Position numbers and translations under genes: made by a program
Assembly (NCBI RefSeq): GCF_022508225.1
Contig: NZ_JAETXJ010000005.1
Location: forward strand, 185,926-249,925
Length of the DNA stretch: 64,000 nt
Origin: Desulfovibrio sp. UIB00
Lineage (GTDB): Bacteria > Desulfobacterota > Desulfovibrionia > Desulfovibrionales > Desulfovibrionaceae
Direction: 5' to 3'
Notes under the pieces: model-generated
The model's input: the letters and a program-made list of their open reading frames with translations, nothing else
Told to the model about the DNA's origin: nothing
The model's database searches: none
Shown here: positions 52,804 through 60,924 of the stretch, one piece after another
How positions within the stretch are numbered: position 1 is the stretch's first letter
Layout of the letters: every line of letters starts with the position of its first letter

Positions 52804-52821
52804 TTACATCTTGCGGCGTGA
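52735..52821 (+). CDS. Possible 28-residue SEC-C-like cysteine peptide
   Basis: ATG 52735 opens 28 codons ending at 52821. The product contains KQCGCGKDKENCCGW, close to the SEC-C zinc motif (CxCGxGKKxxxCC). An AGAAG sits directly before the ATG and a GGGG run about 11 bases before it. It overlaps the 3' end of the convergent BFN gene by 18 bases. The motif is the only support; it may be chance. Confidence 0.35.
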   Translation: MPKPTRTSKQCGCGKDKENCCGWLHLAA

Positions 52822-53418
52822 AATCGGATCAAGCGAACGCAGCATCTCGCGGTATCGGGTTTCTTCATCCGCAGAGAGGGAGGGGGGCAGCTCGCCGTGG
52901 CGCAGCAGGGCGCCGCCCAGCATATCCGCCTCTTTTTGGGCACCGACGCGGCGCACCATGTCGGTGGCGGCATCAGGAATCGGCGTGGTAACTTCCACGG
53001 CAGTGCTTTGTTCTGCCCTTTGCTGCTCCTCGGCAGAAAGGCGCAGTACTTCCTCTTCCACCAGAATGGGCGCCCCTGCGCGCATGGCCAGGGCAATGGC
53101 GTCCGAGGGGCGGCAGTCCACCCGCGTTCTGCCTTCCGGGCCGGAAAGCACAAGCACTGCGTAGAAGGTGCCTTCGCGCAGGTCGTTGATCTCCACGCGC
53201 CGCAGCTCGGCCTTGAAGGCTTTGAGCGTCATGAGAAAAAGGTCGTGCGTGAGCGGGCGGGGCAGGTTTTCGTTGTTGAGTACCAGAGAAATGGCCATGG
53301 CCTCCATGGCTCCCACCCAGACGGGCAGCACGGCATCGCCGCTGGCTTCGCGCAACACTACGATGGGTGTTTTGCTCTGCGGGTCGATGGTGAGGCCAAA
53401 AACGCGCATTTCTACCAT
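52804..53418 (-). CDS. Bifunctional nuclease (DUF151/BFN) family protein
   Basis: A 204-residue BFN domain protein. MRVFGLTIDPQSKTPIVVLRE, LPVWVGAMEAMAISLVL, RPLTHDLFLMTLKAF and CRPSDAIALAMRAGAPI are the conserved strands and helices. Proteins of this family in plants and Thermotoga have been reported to have nuclease activity; in bacteria the role is unclear. It overlaps the miaB stop by seven bases and is translated with it. The C-terminal 60 residues are charged and variable. Confidence 0.88.
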   Translation of the reverse strand: MVEMRVFGLTIDPQSKTPIVVLREASGDAVLPVWVGAMEAMAISLVLNNENLPRPLTHDLFLMTLKAFKAELRRVEINDLREGTFYAVLVLSGPEGRTRVDCRPSDAIALAMRAGAPILVEEEVLRLSAEEQQRAEQSTAVEVTTPIPDAATDMVRRVGAQKEADMLGGALLRHGELPPSLSADEETRYREMLRSLDPISRRKM

Positions 53419-54767
53419 GGTTCCCCCAATCGTTGGGCCATGAGGCTGTGTTTCTTGGCCTCAGTGATGCTCACCCGCACCATGTGGCCCGTGTGATCCA
53501 CTTGCGACGACAGCTCCACATGCACGGGCGCGCCGTAGGGGTCGCGTCCTTGCCAGCTTGGCTCCGGCCCCTGGCCTTCCTTGGGGCTGCGGTTTTCGAT
53601 CAGCAGGGTGGTTTCGCCGCCCACCCGCTGCTGCAACCAGCGCGCGCCAAGTTCATCCTGAAGGGCCTGGAGGCGCAAAAGCCTGTCCTGGGCCACATCG
53701 GCGGGGATTTTGTCGGGGAAAAGTGAGGCCCGTGTTCCCGGCCTGTCCGAGTAACAAAATGAGAAGCTGGACATGAAGTTGCTGGCGCGCATCATCTGCA
53801 ACGTATCCTGAAAATCCTGCTCGCTTTCACCAGGAAAGCCCACAATAAGATCGGTGGAGAGGGCCAGATCGGGCCGGGCTGCGCGCAGGCGTTCCACCAG
53901 ATCAAGAAAGGCCCCGCTGTCGTAGCGGCGCTTCATGCGGGCCAGCACCGCGTCCGATCCTGCCTGCATGGGCAGGTGCAGGCGGGGGCAGAGTTGGGGC
54001 AGCTCCGCAAAGGCGGCGATATCTTCCGGCCCCATATCCTTGGGATGCGGGGTAACATAGCGCAGACGCTCAAGGCCCGGCAGGGCGGCAACTTTGCGCA
54101 CCAGGGCCGCAAAGCTTGTGCCGTCGCCGCTTTTGTCCTGCCCGAATGCGTTGACGTTCTGCCCAAGCAGGGTGATTTCCCGCGCGCCGTTGTCGATCAG
54201 TGCCTTGCATTCATCAAGAATGGCCGTGCTGCTGCGCGATTTCTGGCGGCCCCGGGTAAAGGGCACAATGCAGTAGGCGCAGAAATTGTCGCAGCCCTGC
54301 ATGATATTGGCGTAGGCCACGGAACCGCTGACCACACCGGGTTCGGTTGTGCCCTCGCGCTCCACGTACTGGCTTGTAAAATCAAGCAGGGAGAGGCGCT
54401 GGGCGGGATTTTCCAGCAGGCGCTCAATGGCCTGCGGGGCATTGCCTATGCCGTCGCTGCCCGCCACAAGGCGTACCTGGCTTTCTTTTTCAAAGATGCT
54501 TTCGCCAAGCTGCTGGGCCACGCATCCGGCCACGCACACCAGCACGGCGGGGTTGCCGCCCGAAACCTGACGGATGCGGCCAAGCGTACTCATAACCTTT
54601 TGCTCCGGCTTTTCACGCACAGAACAGGTATTGACCACCACCACCTGCGCGTCTTCAAGCGGCGCTTCAAAAAAACCGCGAGCGCCGAGCGCACGCCCCA
54701 GCCAGTGGGAGTCGTGCACATTCATCTGACAGCCAAAAGTGATGATATGGTAGGTCTTTTCAATCAT
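53412..54767 (-). CDS. miaB: tRNA-2-methylthio-N6-dimethylallyladenosine synthase
   Basis: A 451-residue methylthiotransferase acting on i6A37 of tRNA. N-terminal UPF0004 cysteines C13, C48 and C82 bind the auxiliary cluster; radical SAM triad C159-C163-C166 is in GCDNFCAYCIVPFTRGR; a TRAM domain closes the protein. Length is typical. It lies between a small hypothetical gene (nine-base gap) and the BFN gene (overlap), forming a three-gene minus-strand operon. Confidence 0.95.
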   Translation of the reverse strand: MIEKTYHIITFGCQMNVHDSHWLGRALGARGFFEAPLEDAQVVVVNTCSVREKPEQKVMSTLGRIRQVSGGNPAVLVCVAGCVAQQLGESIFEKESQVRLVAGSDGIGNAPQAIERLLENPAQRLSLLDFTSQYVEREGTTEPGVVSGSVAYANIMQGCDNFCAYCIVPFTRGRQKSRSSTAILDECKALIDNGAREITLLGQNVNAFGQDKSGDGTSFAALVRKVAALPGLERLRYVTPHPKDMGPEDIAAFAELPQLCPRLHLPMQAGSDAVLARMKRRYDSGAFLDLVERLRAARPDLALSTDLIVGFPGESEQDFQDTLQMMRASNFMSSFSFCYSDRPGTRASLFPDKIPADVAQDRLLRLQALQDELGARWLQQRVGGETTLLIENRSPKEGQGPEPSWQGRDPYGAPVHVELSSQVDHTGHMVRVSITEAKKHSLMAQRLGEPW

Positions 54768-54776
54768 GATCTTGTA

Positions 54777-55151
54777 TTACTGCTCAATGTCCAGGTCTGC
54801 ATCGTACATACCATGTGCGCCTTCTTCTTCAAGGGCGGCCACGCGGTCTTCAAGCCAGTCAAGCACGGCGCGGGCCGTGTGGTAGTTGAGCAGCACGCGG
54901 CTGTGGATGCAGCGGTTCACTTCGCGCGCGTCCATCTCGCCGGGGGTCATTTCGTGGCCGATGGAGCCGTCGGGGGCGACCAGCTGCTCAGAGAAAGCGG
55001 GCAGGGCATCGCTTTCGTGATAAAAATTCATCTCGATCTCGCCCTGCGGATTTATGCCGCCCCAAACGCCGTGGGCTGTTTGCAGTCTTGCGTTTTCATC
55101 CATCTGATATTTATAGCGGATCTTTGCGGGGTGGTCACTGGGCTTGTTCAT
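54777..55151 (-). CDS. Small conserved-looking protein of unknown function
   Basis: A 124-residue acidic protein, first gene of the miaB operon. The middle (AHGVWGGINPQGEIEMNFYHES) and end (SRVLLNYHTARAVLDWLEDRVAALEE) look like a small beta-sheet plus helix domain, weakly reminiscent of DUF3467. No catalytic motif stands out. AAGGA precedes ATG 55151. Function unknown. Confidence 0.7.
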   Translation of the reverse strand: MNKPSDHPAKIRYKYQMDENARLQTAHGVWGGINPQGEIEMNFYHESDALPAFSEQLVAPDGSIGHEMTPGEMDAREVNRCIHSRVLLNYHTARAVLDWLEDRVAALEEEGAHGMYDADLDIEQ

Positions 55152-55532
55152 GCGGCATCCTTGTGGTGTGTGGTATCAGAAGCCTGGCCGCAGGCTGAGG
55201 CTCCGTTTGCAACGACATCAGCTGTGCGGCAATTGCATATGATAAAAAAGAGGCCCTGCCAAGTAAAGGCAACATGCTCTCCGCGCTGGGGACGGCATTG
55301 TTTTGTATGGATCATGCCCGGTCGGCCCGCTGCAAAAAATTTGGAGCGAAAGAATCAAATGACCGCAAAAGGCAGCGCCAGCCCCGCTCTGCGGCCCATG
55401 CAACAGCCTTGCTGCGGCAAACATGCTCTTGACGATATGCCTTGCATGGATAGAATATCTGCTGCGGCTCATAAGCACGGTCAGGCGCGGCAGCGCGCGG
55501 GCTAATCAGGCATGAGCATCCAAGGAGAACAA

Positions 55533-56114
55533 GTGAGCGAGGCAAGCAGCAAACCGTATGAAATCCGGCGGCATGAAATGCAGCCCTATTTTGATCTGGA
55601 AGCCTTCATGTCCATGAGCAAGGAAACGCGCCTTGGCGGTGCGATTCTTGAGCGTCTTGTGGGCCTGTGGGGCGAATGGCTGCCGCAACTGAACGTCTGT
55701 GAGATTGCGGCTGGCAAAATTTCGTATCTGGCTGTCTGGCTGCCGGAAGAAGTGGAAAATTTTGTGGATGAAGCCTGGGGCAAATCTGCCTCTGACGGCT
55801 TTATGATCAACAATCTTGCCCAGTTTATGTGCATGGCTGCCGTGCAGGAGGCTCTGCCCCAGGTGGAAGATGCCGGTTGCGCGCCGTCGCCGCGCCCCAC
55901 AGAAACGCTGCGTGAGGCGCTGGCCTCCTTGGGCATTGAATACCGCGAGGCATTCGGCACCCTTACGCGCCGTTATGCCGTGGTGACGCACTATCCCTTC
56001 AAGGGCGGCTGCGAAATTTGCCATCTCCAGGCCCAGTGTCCCAAGGGGCAGGGTCAGGCTGAAAGCCCGAGCATTCTTTTGCCGGGGCATGAGGCCGATT
56101 CGGGCGATAACTAA
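55533..56114 (+). CDS. Hypothetical protein with C-terminal cysteine motif
   Basis: A 193-residue protein without a family I recognise. It begins MSEASSKPYEIRRHEMQPYFDLEAFM and ends with a helical region and the motif CEICHLQAQCPKG, which could bind zinc or a cluster. GTG 55533 is chosen because AAGGAG is six bases upstream; an in-frame ATG at 55512 contains that Shine-Dalgarno within its own coding sequence. Converges on a small secreted-protein gene with a 98-bp inverted-repeat element between them. Confidence 0.7.
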   Translation: MSEASSKPYEIRRHEMQPYFDLEAFMSMSKETRLGGAILERLVGLWGEWLPQLNVCEIAAGKISYLAVWLPEEVENFVDEAWGKSASDGFMINNLAQFMCMAAVQEALPQVEDAGCAPSPRPTETLREALASLGIEYREAFGTLTRRYAVVTHYPFKGGCEICHLQAQCPKGQGQAESPSILLPGHEADSGDN

Positions 56115-56126
56115 GTGCTGGCACTG

Positions 56127-56224
56127 GCGGCTGTTTCTGAAAACGCCGTTTTGCTCCCGGCTGCGCGCCGCAAAGCGCGATCAACAGTCCTCGGGGCACA
56201 AAATGCTTTTCGGCAACAGCCGCT
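56127..56224. repeat. 98-bp inverted-repeat element between convergent genes
   Basis: GCGGCTGTTTCTGAAAA at 56127-56143 pairs with TTTTCGGCAACAGCCGC at 56207-56223 with three mismatches. The GGCTGTTTCT core resembles the end of the MITE-like element at 48191. It could be a small relative of that element or simply a long hairpin acting as a terminator for both genes. Confidence 0.45.
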
Positions 56225-56501
56225 AACGGCCTTCCATCACAAGGGTGCGGGCTACTCCGGCAGGAGTGCGCACCACAAGTTCCACAGTGCGGGCATTGCG
56301 GGCAACCGATTCAACGAGGCAGGTTTCCGTGGCGTCCTTATCGTAGTTGCGCACGTCCACCGTGTCGCCCTTGGAGGGAACACGGTCGGGGATCACCTCG
56401 ACAAGGTCGGCGGAATCGGCGTCAAAGCCGTCCCAGGCCAGCGCGGGTATGGTCATGCAAAGGCAGCCCAGCAGGGCGGCTCCGAATAGCAGGTGTTTCA
56501 T
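56223..56501 (-). CDS. Small secreted protein (DUF5334-like)
   Basis: A 92-residue protein with a clear signal peptide (MKHLLFGAALLGCLCMTIPALA, cleavage before WDGFDAD). The mature part (DLVEVIPDRVPSKGDTVDVRNYDKD then VELVVRTPAGVARTLVMEG) is a short beta domain reminiscent of DUF5334. Periplasmic; function unknown. Its ATG (56501-56499) is interleaved with the ATG proposed for divergent moaA (56500-56502). Confidence 0.7.
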   Translation of the reverse strand: MKHLLFGAALLGCLCMTIPALAWDGFDADSADLVEVIPDRVPSKGDTVDVRNYDKDATETCLVESVARNARTVELVVRTPAGVARTLVMEGR

Positions 56502-57579
56502 GCAAGCATGTGTAAATCCATTTGCCCCTCTTGGCAACTGTGCCGCCCCTGGTGAAGAACTCGCGTCATTGGCGCACCCTGCCCCTCTGTGCGATGGGCA
56601 CGGCCGCGTGGTGCGGTATCTGCGCCTTTCTGTCACTGACCGCTGCAATCTGCGCTGCGCCTATTGCCGTAGCGAGATAAATCAGAAGTTCATTCCGCAC
56701 CCCAAGGTCCTGCGCTATGAAGAAATGGCCCGCCTTGTGGGCATGATGGCCGCGCTGGGCGTTTCCAAGGTGCGGCTTACCGGGGGCGAACCCTTTGCCC
56801 GCAAGGGCTGCGACGAACTGCTGCATCTGCTGCATACGCGTTACCCCTCCCTTGATCTGCGCTTGACCACCAACGGCACCCTGCTTGAGCCGCACATTCC
56901 GCTGCTGCGCTCGGTGGGGGTGAGCGCCGTCAATCTTTCCCTCGACAGTTTTGACCGCGAAACCTTTGCCAGAGTGACCGGGCGCGACCTGCTGCCCGCT
57001 GTTCTCGCCTCGCTGGACGGGCTGCTGCAAGCGGGCATTCGCGTAAAAATCAACGCTGTCGCCATGCGCGGCGTCAATGACGGGCAGATGGACGATTTTG
57101 TTCATGCCGTGCGCACTATGCCCGTTGATCTGCGCTTTATCGAATTTATGCCCATGGGCAGCGGCACCCTCTGGGGGCCGGAGACGTTCTGGTCTGCCGC
57201 AGACATCCGGGCCGAAGCCGAGCGCCGTGTGCGCCTTGATCCCGTGCAGGACAGCAGCGCGGAGGCTGGCCCCGCCAAGATGTTTGCCGTGCAGGGGGGC
57301 AAGGGCCGCATGGGATTTATCACCGCTGTATCCTGCCATTTCTGCGGCACGTGCAACAGGCTGCGGCTTACGAGCGACGGCAACCTGCGCACATGCCTGT
57401 TTGACGACAGGGAATATCATTTGCGGGGGCTTCTGCGTCATCCGCGTTTTGATGACGAACATCTGGCCCGCGTGGTGCGCCTTGCCTGTGCGGACAAACC
57501 CATCGGTGCGGATCTGCTCAAGGCCCGCAAAAAAGGCTCCGCCGTGGCAGACAAGCAGATGGTGGGCATTGGCGGTTAA
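56500..57579 (+). CDS. moaA: GTP 3',8-cyclase
   Basis: A 359-residue radical SAM enzyme, first step of molybdenum/tungsten cofactor synthesis (GTP to 3',8-cyclo-7,8-dihydro-GTP). Triad C49-C53-C56 is in TDRCNLRCAYCR; LTGGEPFARKG binds SAM; the C-terminal cluster is CHFCGTCNRLRL with a later Cys, and the essential GG tail is present (VGIGG). The start is uncertain: ATG 56500 gives an N-terminal extension of about 25 residues; TTG 56572 would give the usual length. Sulfate reducers need the cofactor for formate dehydrogenases. Confidence 0.93.
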   Translation: MQACVNPFAPLGNCAAPGEELASLAHPAPLCDGHGRVVRYLRLSVTDRCNLRCAYCRSEINQKFIPHPKVLRYEEMARLVGMMAALGVSKVRLTGGEPFARKGCDELLHLLHTRYPSLDLRLTTNGTLLEPHIPLLRSVGVSAVNLSLDSFDRETFARVTGRDLLPAVLASLDGLLQAGIRVKINAVAMRGVNDGQMDDFVHAVRTMPVDLRFIEFMPMGSGTLWGPETFWSAADIRAEAERRVRLDPVQDSSAEAGPAKMFAVQGGKGRMGFITAVSCHFCGTCNRLRLTSDGNLRTCLFDDREYHLRGLLRHPRFDDEHLARVVRLACADKPIGADLLKARKKGSAVADKQMVGIGG

Positions 57580-57607
57580 CAGAGAGCTCCCCATTGGAAG
57601 ATTATGA

Positions 57608-57637
57608 TTGACTCTCGATATTAAGTATACTTATTAT
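57608..57637 (+). promoter_or_regulatory. Sigma70-type promoter of the SRPBCC-MarR pair
   Basis: TTGACT (57608-57613), 18 bases, TATTAT (57632-57637), 38 bases before the SRPBCC start codon. It overlaps the palindrome TAAGTATACTTA at 57621-57632, giving a plausible repressor-controlled promoter. Confidence 0.6.
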
Positions 57638-57651
57638 AAATGTACTTATTA
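57621..57651. promoter_or_regulatory. Candidate MarR operator
   Basis: The 12-base palindrome TAAGTATACTTA at 57621-57632 and a degenerate second copy (AATGTACTTATT) around 57639-57650 lie across the -10 region. Location and dyad form suit autoregulation by the MarR protein two genes on. Confidence 0.5.
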
Positions 57652-57674
57652 AACACAGCGCAAAGGAGTACGCC

Positions 57675-58100
57675 ATGCTCAAGATGTCACTTGAATTGCC
57701 GGTAAACGCCACGCCGGATAATATTTGGAGAGTCTACAGCGAATTTTCACTTCGAAGACAATGGGAAACAGATTTGGAATCGTATGAGCTTGACGGGCCA
57801 TTTGCCGAGGGTGTGGGCGGTACCATGCAGCTAGAAGGCATGCCGCCGATCCGATTTGTTTTTACAGAGGTGCAGACCAACAAGCGTTTTCGGGATGCCG
57901 TTGACCTTGGGGGTATAGGACGGCTAGAGTTCGGGCATGAAATTTCAGAGCGCGATGGGCGGCGCTTTGTGGAACATTCCATCTCGCTTCTGCCAAAATA
58001 TTGTGAAATAACAAACGAAAATTATGCATTTTTCCAAAAAGTCACTGGGGATATGACGGATGTGTTATGGCGTTTGAAAATTCTGGCAGAAAGCCTGTAG
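57675..58100 (+). CDS. SRPBCC-family (START-like) ligand-binding protein
   Basis: A 141-residue protein with the polyketide-cyclase/START-like layout: N-terminal strand MLKMSLELPVNATPDNIW, the RRQWETDLESYEL helix-strand, GPFAEGVGGTMQL, and a long C-terminal helix (NYAFFQKVTGDMTDVLWRLKILA). It likely binds a hydrophobic small molecule. AAAGGAG precedes the ATG. It overlaps the MarR-type gene by 34 bases, suggesting a ligand-linked regulatory pair. Ligand unknown. Confidence 0.8.
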   Translation: MLKMSLELPVNATPDNIWRVYSEFSLRRQWETDLESYELDGPFAEGVGGTMQLEGMPPIRFVFTEVQTNKRFRDAVDLGGIGRLEFGHEISERDGRRFVEHSISLLPKYCEITNENYAFFQKVTGDMTDVLWRLKILAESL

Positions 58101-58588
58101 TTTTTCCTTCACAGTTTCAGGGGGAGGCTGGAGCCTCCCCTGGGTTGCTTTTTATACGGGCATATAACCGCTGGCACGGTATTATCCGAAGAGCGCTCGC
58201 CAAGTGCGGCCTCACGCACCCTCAGTTCGTTTTTCTGGCCTGTACCGGCTATCTGGCGCAAAATGAGGAGTACGTGACCCAGAGCATGGTGGCAAACCTT
58301 GCCGACATGGATTTGATGACGATTTCACAGCTTGCGGTATTGTTGGAAAAAAAAGGGTTGATTCTGCGCACGACACACCCGCAGGACAGCCGCGCCAAGT
58401 CTGTGAGCCTTTCAGATGAGGGACAACTCCGGTTGAGCAACAGCCTGCCAACGGTCGAGGTTATAGATAGAGAATTTTTTGGGGTCCTTGGGAGTGGGCA
58501 GAAAGATTTTGCGCGGATGCTCCGTGTTCTTTCAGCCGTAACCGATGGGAACATCCCTGGTATTGAACCTGACGTTATTTCCAAATAA
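58067..58588 (+). CDS. MarR-family transcriptional regulator
   Basis: A 173-residue winged-helix regulator. SMVANLADMDLMTISQLAVLLEKKGLI is the recognition helix region and THPQDSRAKSVSLSDEGQ the wing. ATG 58067 starts 34 bases inside the SRPBCC gene; the N-terminal 27 residues before GLLFIRAYNRWHGII are not family-like, and an 8-bp GC-rich hairpin (58121-58140) lies in that stretch. A later TTG (58144) is an alternative. Probably represses its own operon. Confidence 0.87.
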   Translation: MAFENSGRKPVVFPSQFQGEAGASPGLLFIRAYNRWHGIIRRALAKCGLTHPQFVFLACTGYLAQNEEYVTQSMVANLADMDLMTISQLAVLLEKKGLILRTTHPQDSRAKSVSLSDEGQLRLSNSLPTVEVIDREFFGVLGSGQKDFARMLRVLSAVTDGNIPGIEPDVISK

Positions 58589-58711
58589 GGCAATTTCGGG
58601 TCAAAGTTCCACTGAGGGCGGCAGCGTCGCACACGGCAAGCGCCATTTGAAACCCTTCGCCTTTCAGTCTATGCTCTGGCTGTAGCAACCTTTACTTCTC
58701 GCAAGGAATCC

Positions 58712-59323
58712 ATGATCGCCTATCTTGAAGGCCGCCTGGCCGAAATATGGGGCAATGCCTGCCTGATCGTCACCGAAGGGGGCGTGGGATACGAAGTGGC
58801 CCTGCCCGCCCACACGCTTGCCAGCCTGCCCGGCAGAGGGGAACCCCTGGCGCTGTACACCAGCCTTGCAGTGCGTGAAGACGCGTTGGAACTTTTTGGT
58901 TTTGCCACCTTTGAAGAACGCCAGACCTTTGAAGTGCTGGTTTCCATCTCCAAGGTGGGCGCGCGCACGGCCCTTGGCATCCTTTCCATTTTTCGGCCCG
59001 ACGACCTGCGCCGGGTTGTGTTTGAGGATGACGTGCTGGCCCTTACCCGCGTTTCGGGCATTGGCAAAAAAACCGCCGAGCATGTGTTTCTTGAGCTGAA
59101 ATACAAGCTCAAGGTCGAGGACGCCCCGCAGGCGGCGGCGCTGACCACCGGGTCGCGGCCCGGTTCTGTATTCCGCGATGTGCTGGACGGTCTGGGCAAC
59201 CTTGGCTACGAGCCGGACGAATGCGCGCCCCTAGTCAAAAAACTGCTGCATGAAGAGCCTGATCTGGATGTGACCGGCGCTCTGCGCGCCACCCTCAAGG
59301 CCCTTGCCAAGGGGAAGGTCTGA
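58712..59323 (+). CDS. ruvA: Holliday junction branch-migration protein RuvA
   Basis: A 203-residue DNA-binding subunit: N-terminal OB fold ([29 protein letters not shown]), two helix-hairpin-helix motifs ([39 protein letters not shown]) and a C-terminal RuvB-binding domain. AGGAATCC precedes ATG 58712. It overlaps ruvB by one base (TGATG). ruvC is not in this window. Confidence 0.96.
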   Translation: MIAYLEGRLAEIWGNACLIVTEGGVGYEVALPAHTLASLPGRGEPLALYTSLAVREDALELFGFATFEERQTFEVLVSISKVGARTALGILSIFRPDDLRRVVFEDDVLALTRVSGIGKKTAEHVFLELKYKLKVEDAPQAAALTTGSRPGSVFRDVLDGLGNLGYEPDECAPLVKKLLHEEPDLDVTGALRATLKALAKGKV

Positions 59324-60315
59324 TGACCGATCTTGCGAATCCGTGCGTTGCGGAGTGCACCACAGGCATTGACGAAAGCGTACGCCCGCACAGCCTTGAC
59401 GACTTTATCGGGCAGGATGAACTGCGCGCCAATCTGCGCGTGTATCTGGGCGCTGCGCGCGAGCGCGGCAAGGCGCTGGACCATACGCTTTTTTACGGCA
59501 ATCCAGGGCTTGGTAAAACCACGCTGGCGCAGATCATGGCCTCCGAGCTGGGGGTCAATCTTGTCTGCACCTCAGGGCCGGTACTTGAGCGCAGCGGCGA
59601 CCTTGCCGCCATCCTCACCAATCTGAACAGGCACGACATCCTTTTTGTGGATGAAATCCACCGCATGCCCATTGCCGTGGAAGAAGTGCTGTATCCCGCC
59701 ATGGAAGATTTCAAGCTCGATCTGGTCATCGGGCAGGGGCCTGCGGCGCGCACGGTCAAGATAGACCTTGAACCCTTCACCCTTGTGGGGGCGACCACGC
59801 GCATGGGCTTGATTTCTTCGCCCCTGCGTGACCGATTCGGCATTGTGGCGCGGCTGGAATATTACAGTCCGGGCGACCTTGCCCGCGTGGTGCAGCGCAC
59901 GGCGCGCATCCTGGGTGTGGAGGTCTCCACTGACGGCGCTGCGGAAATTGGCCGCCGTTCGCGCGGCACGCCCCGCATTGCAAACCGTCTGTTGCGCCGG
60001 GTACGCGACTTTGCCCTGGTGCACGGTGACGGGCTGGTGACTGGCGAGCAGGCTTCGGCGGCGCTCAAGCGCATGGACGTGGACGAGCTGGGACTGGATC
60101 AGATGGACCGCAAGCTGCTGGAAGTGCTCATCAAACACTATGACGGCGGCCCGGTGGGCATCAAAACCCTGGCCGTTGCCTGTTCGGAAGAAGTGCGAAC
60201 CATTGAAGATATTTACGAACCCTACCTTATTCAGTGCGGCTTTTTAAAGCGCACCCCGCGTGGGCGCATGGCGACAGCTTTGGCCTACAGGCACTTGAAA
60301 ATGCTGCTTTCCTAG
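59323..60315 (+). CDS. ruvB: Holliday junction branch-migration ATPase RuvB
   Basis: A 330-residue AAA+ helicase motor. [19 protein letters not shown], Walker [13 protein letters not shown], Walker [12 protein letters not shown], sensor 1 [18 protein letters not shown] and the C-terminal winged helix ([16 protein letters not shown], then [11 protein letters not shown]) are all present. Length is standard. Follows ruvA with one base of overlap. Confidence 0.97.
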   Translation: MTDLANPCVAECTTGIDESVRPHSLDDFIGQDELRANLRVYLGAARERGKALDHTLFYGNPGLGKTTLAQIMASELGVNLVCTSGPVLERSGDLAAILTNLNRHDILFVDEIHRMPIAVEEVLYPAMEDFKLDLVIGQGPAARTVKIDLEPFTLVGATTRMGLISSPLRDRFGIVARLEYYSPGDLARVVQRTARILGVEVSTDGAAEIGRRSRGTPRIANRLLRRVRDFALVHGDGLVTGEQASAALKRMDVDELGLDQMDRKLLEVLIKHYDGGPVGIKTLAVACSEEVRTIEDIYEPYLIQCGFLKRTPRGRMATALAYRHLKMLLS

Positions 60316-60399
60316 ACCAGATTAACGTTGAAATGCTCTAGGTGTATGATCTGCCCGGCCAGTTTTTTACACCGAACTGAAAGAAAAGGCGGAGAAAGC

Positions 60400-60777
60400 A
60401 TGCAGTTGCAAGTTATTGAAGGAAAATTCAGCGTCTGCAAGGTGGAAAACCTGCGCGCCGTCAATTTTCATGTGCCGTGGCTGTTTGTGGGCAAAACTGA
60501 TGCGGAAATTTCGGTGGTCTGCCTAACTGTGGATGTTCCTCACGCCACACTGGCGCGGGAGGATGGCTGGCGCGCACTGCGCGTGGCGGGGCAGATGGAT
60601 TTTGGCCTTACCGGTGTGATGGCGGGCTTGTCCACCGTGCTGGCCCAGGCGGGAATAAGCATTTTTGCCGTGTCCACCTTTGATACGGACTATATATTGA
60701 TGAAGGCGGAAAAGCTTGCTCCGGCTATTGAAGCGCTGGAGGCGAGCGGCTACACCGTGGAGCGCGCTGCCCTGTAA
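60400..60777 (+). CDS. ACT-domain protein
   Basis: A 125-residue cytoplasmic protein with a CASTOR/ACT-like domain in the second half: LRVAGQMDFGLTGVMAGLSTVLAQAGISIFAVSTFDTDYILMK, the usual amino-acid-binding ACT fold. The first half is a related small beta-alpha module. ATG 60400 follows GGCGGAGA. It may sense an amino acid; it is 84 bp after ruvB and may share its transcript. Partner unknown. Confidence 0.85.
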   Translation: MQLQVIEGKFSVCKVENLRAVNFHVPWLFVGKTDAEISVVCLTVDVPHATLAREDGWRALRVAGQMDFGLTGVMAGLSTVLAQAGISIFAVSTFDTDYILMKAEKLAPAIEALEASGYTVERAAL

Positions 60778-60879
60778 AAGGTCGGTCGGCGCAAGCAGGA
60801 TGCCGGATTTCGTTTTTGAGAAGATTTGCCCGCCAGTGGGGCAGAGGCGCAGCCCTGAACAGGACAGGGCCGAATATAA

Positions 60880-60919
60880 AAATCGGGGGAAGGGGCTTTG
60901 TGGCCTCTTCCCCCGATTT
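60880..60919. terminator. Bidirectional terminator between ACT-protein and P-type ATPase genes
   Basis: Perfect 13-bp stem AAATCGGGGGAAG/CTTCCCCCGATTT (60880-60892 with 60907-60919); on the minus strand ATTTTTATATTC follows. Serves the convergent ATPase gene, whose stop is at 60925. Confidence 0.88.
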
Positions 60920-60924
60920 GCTTG

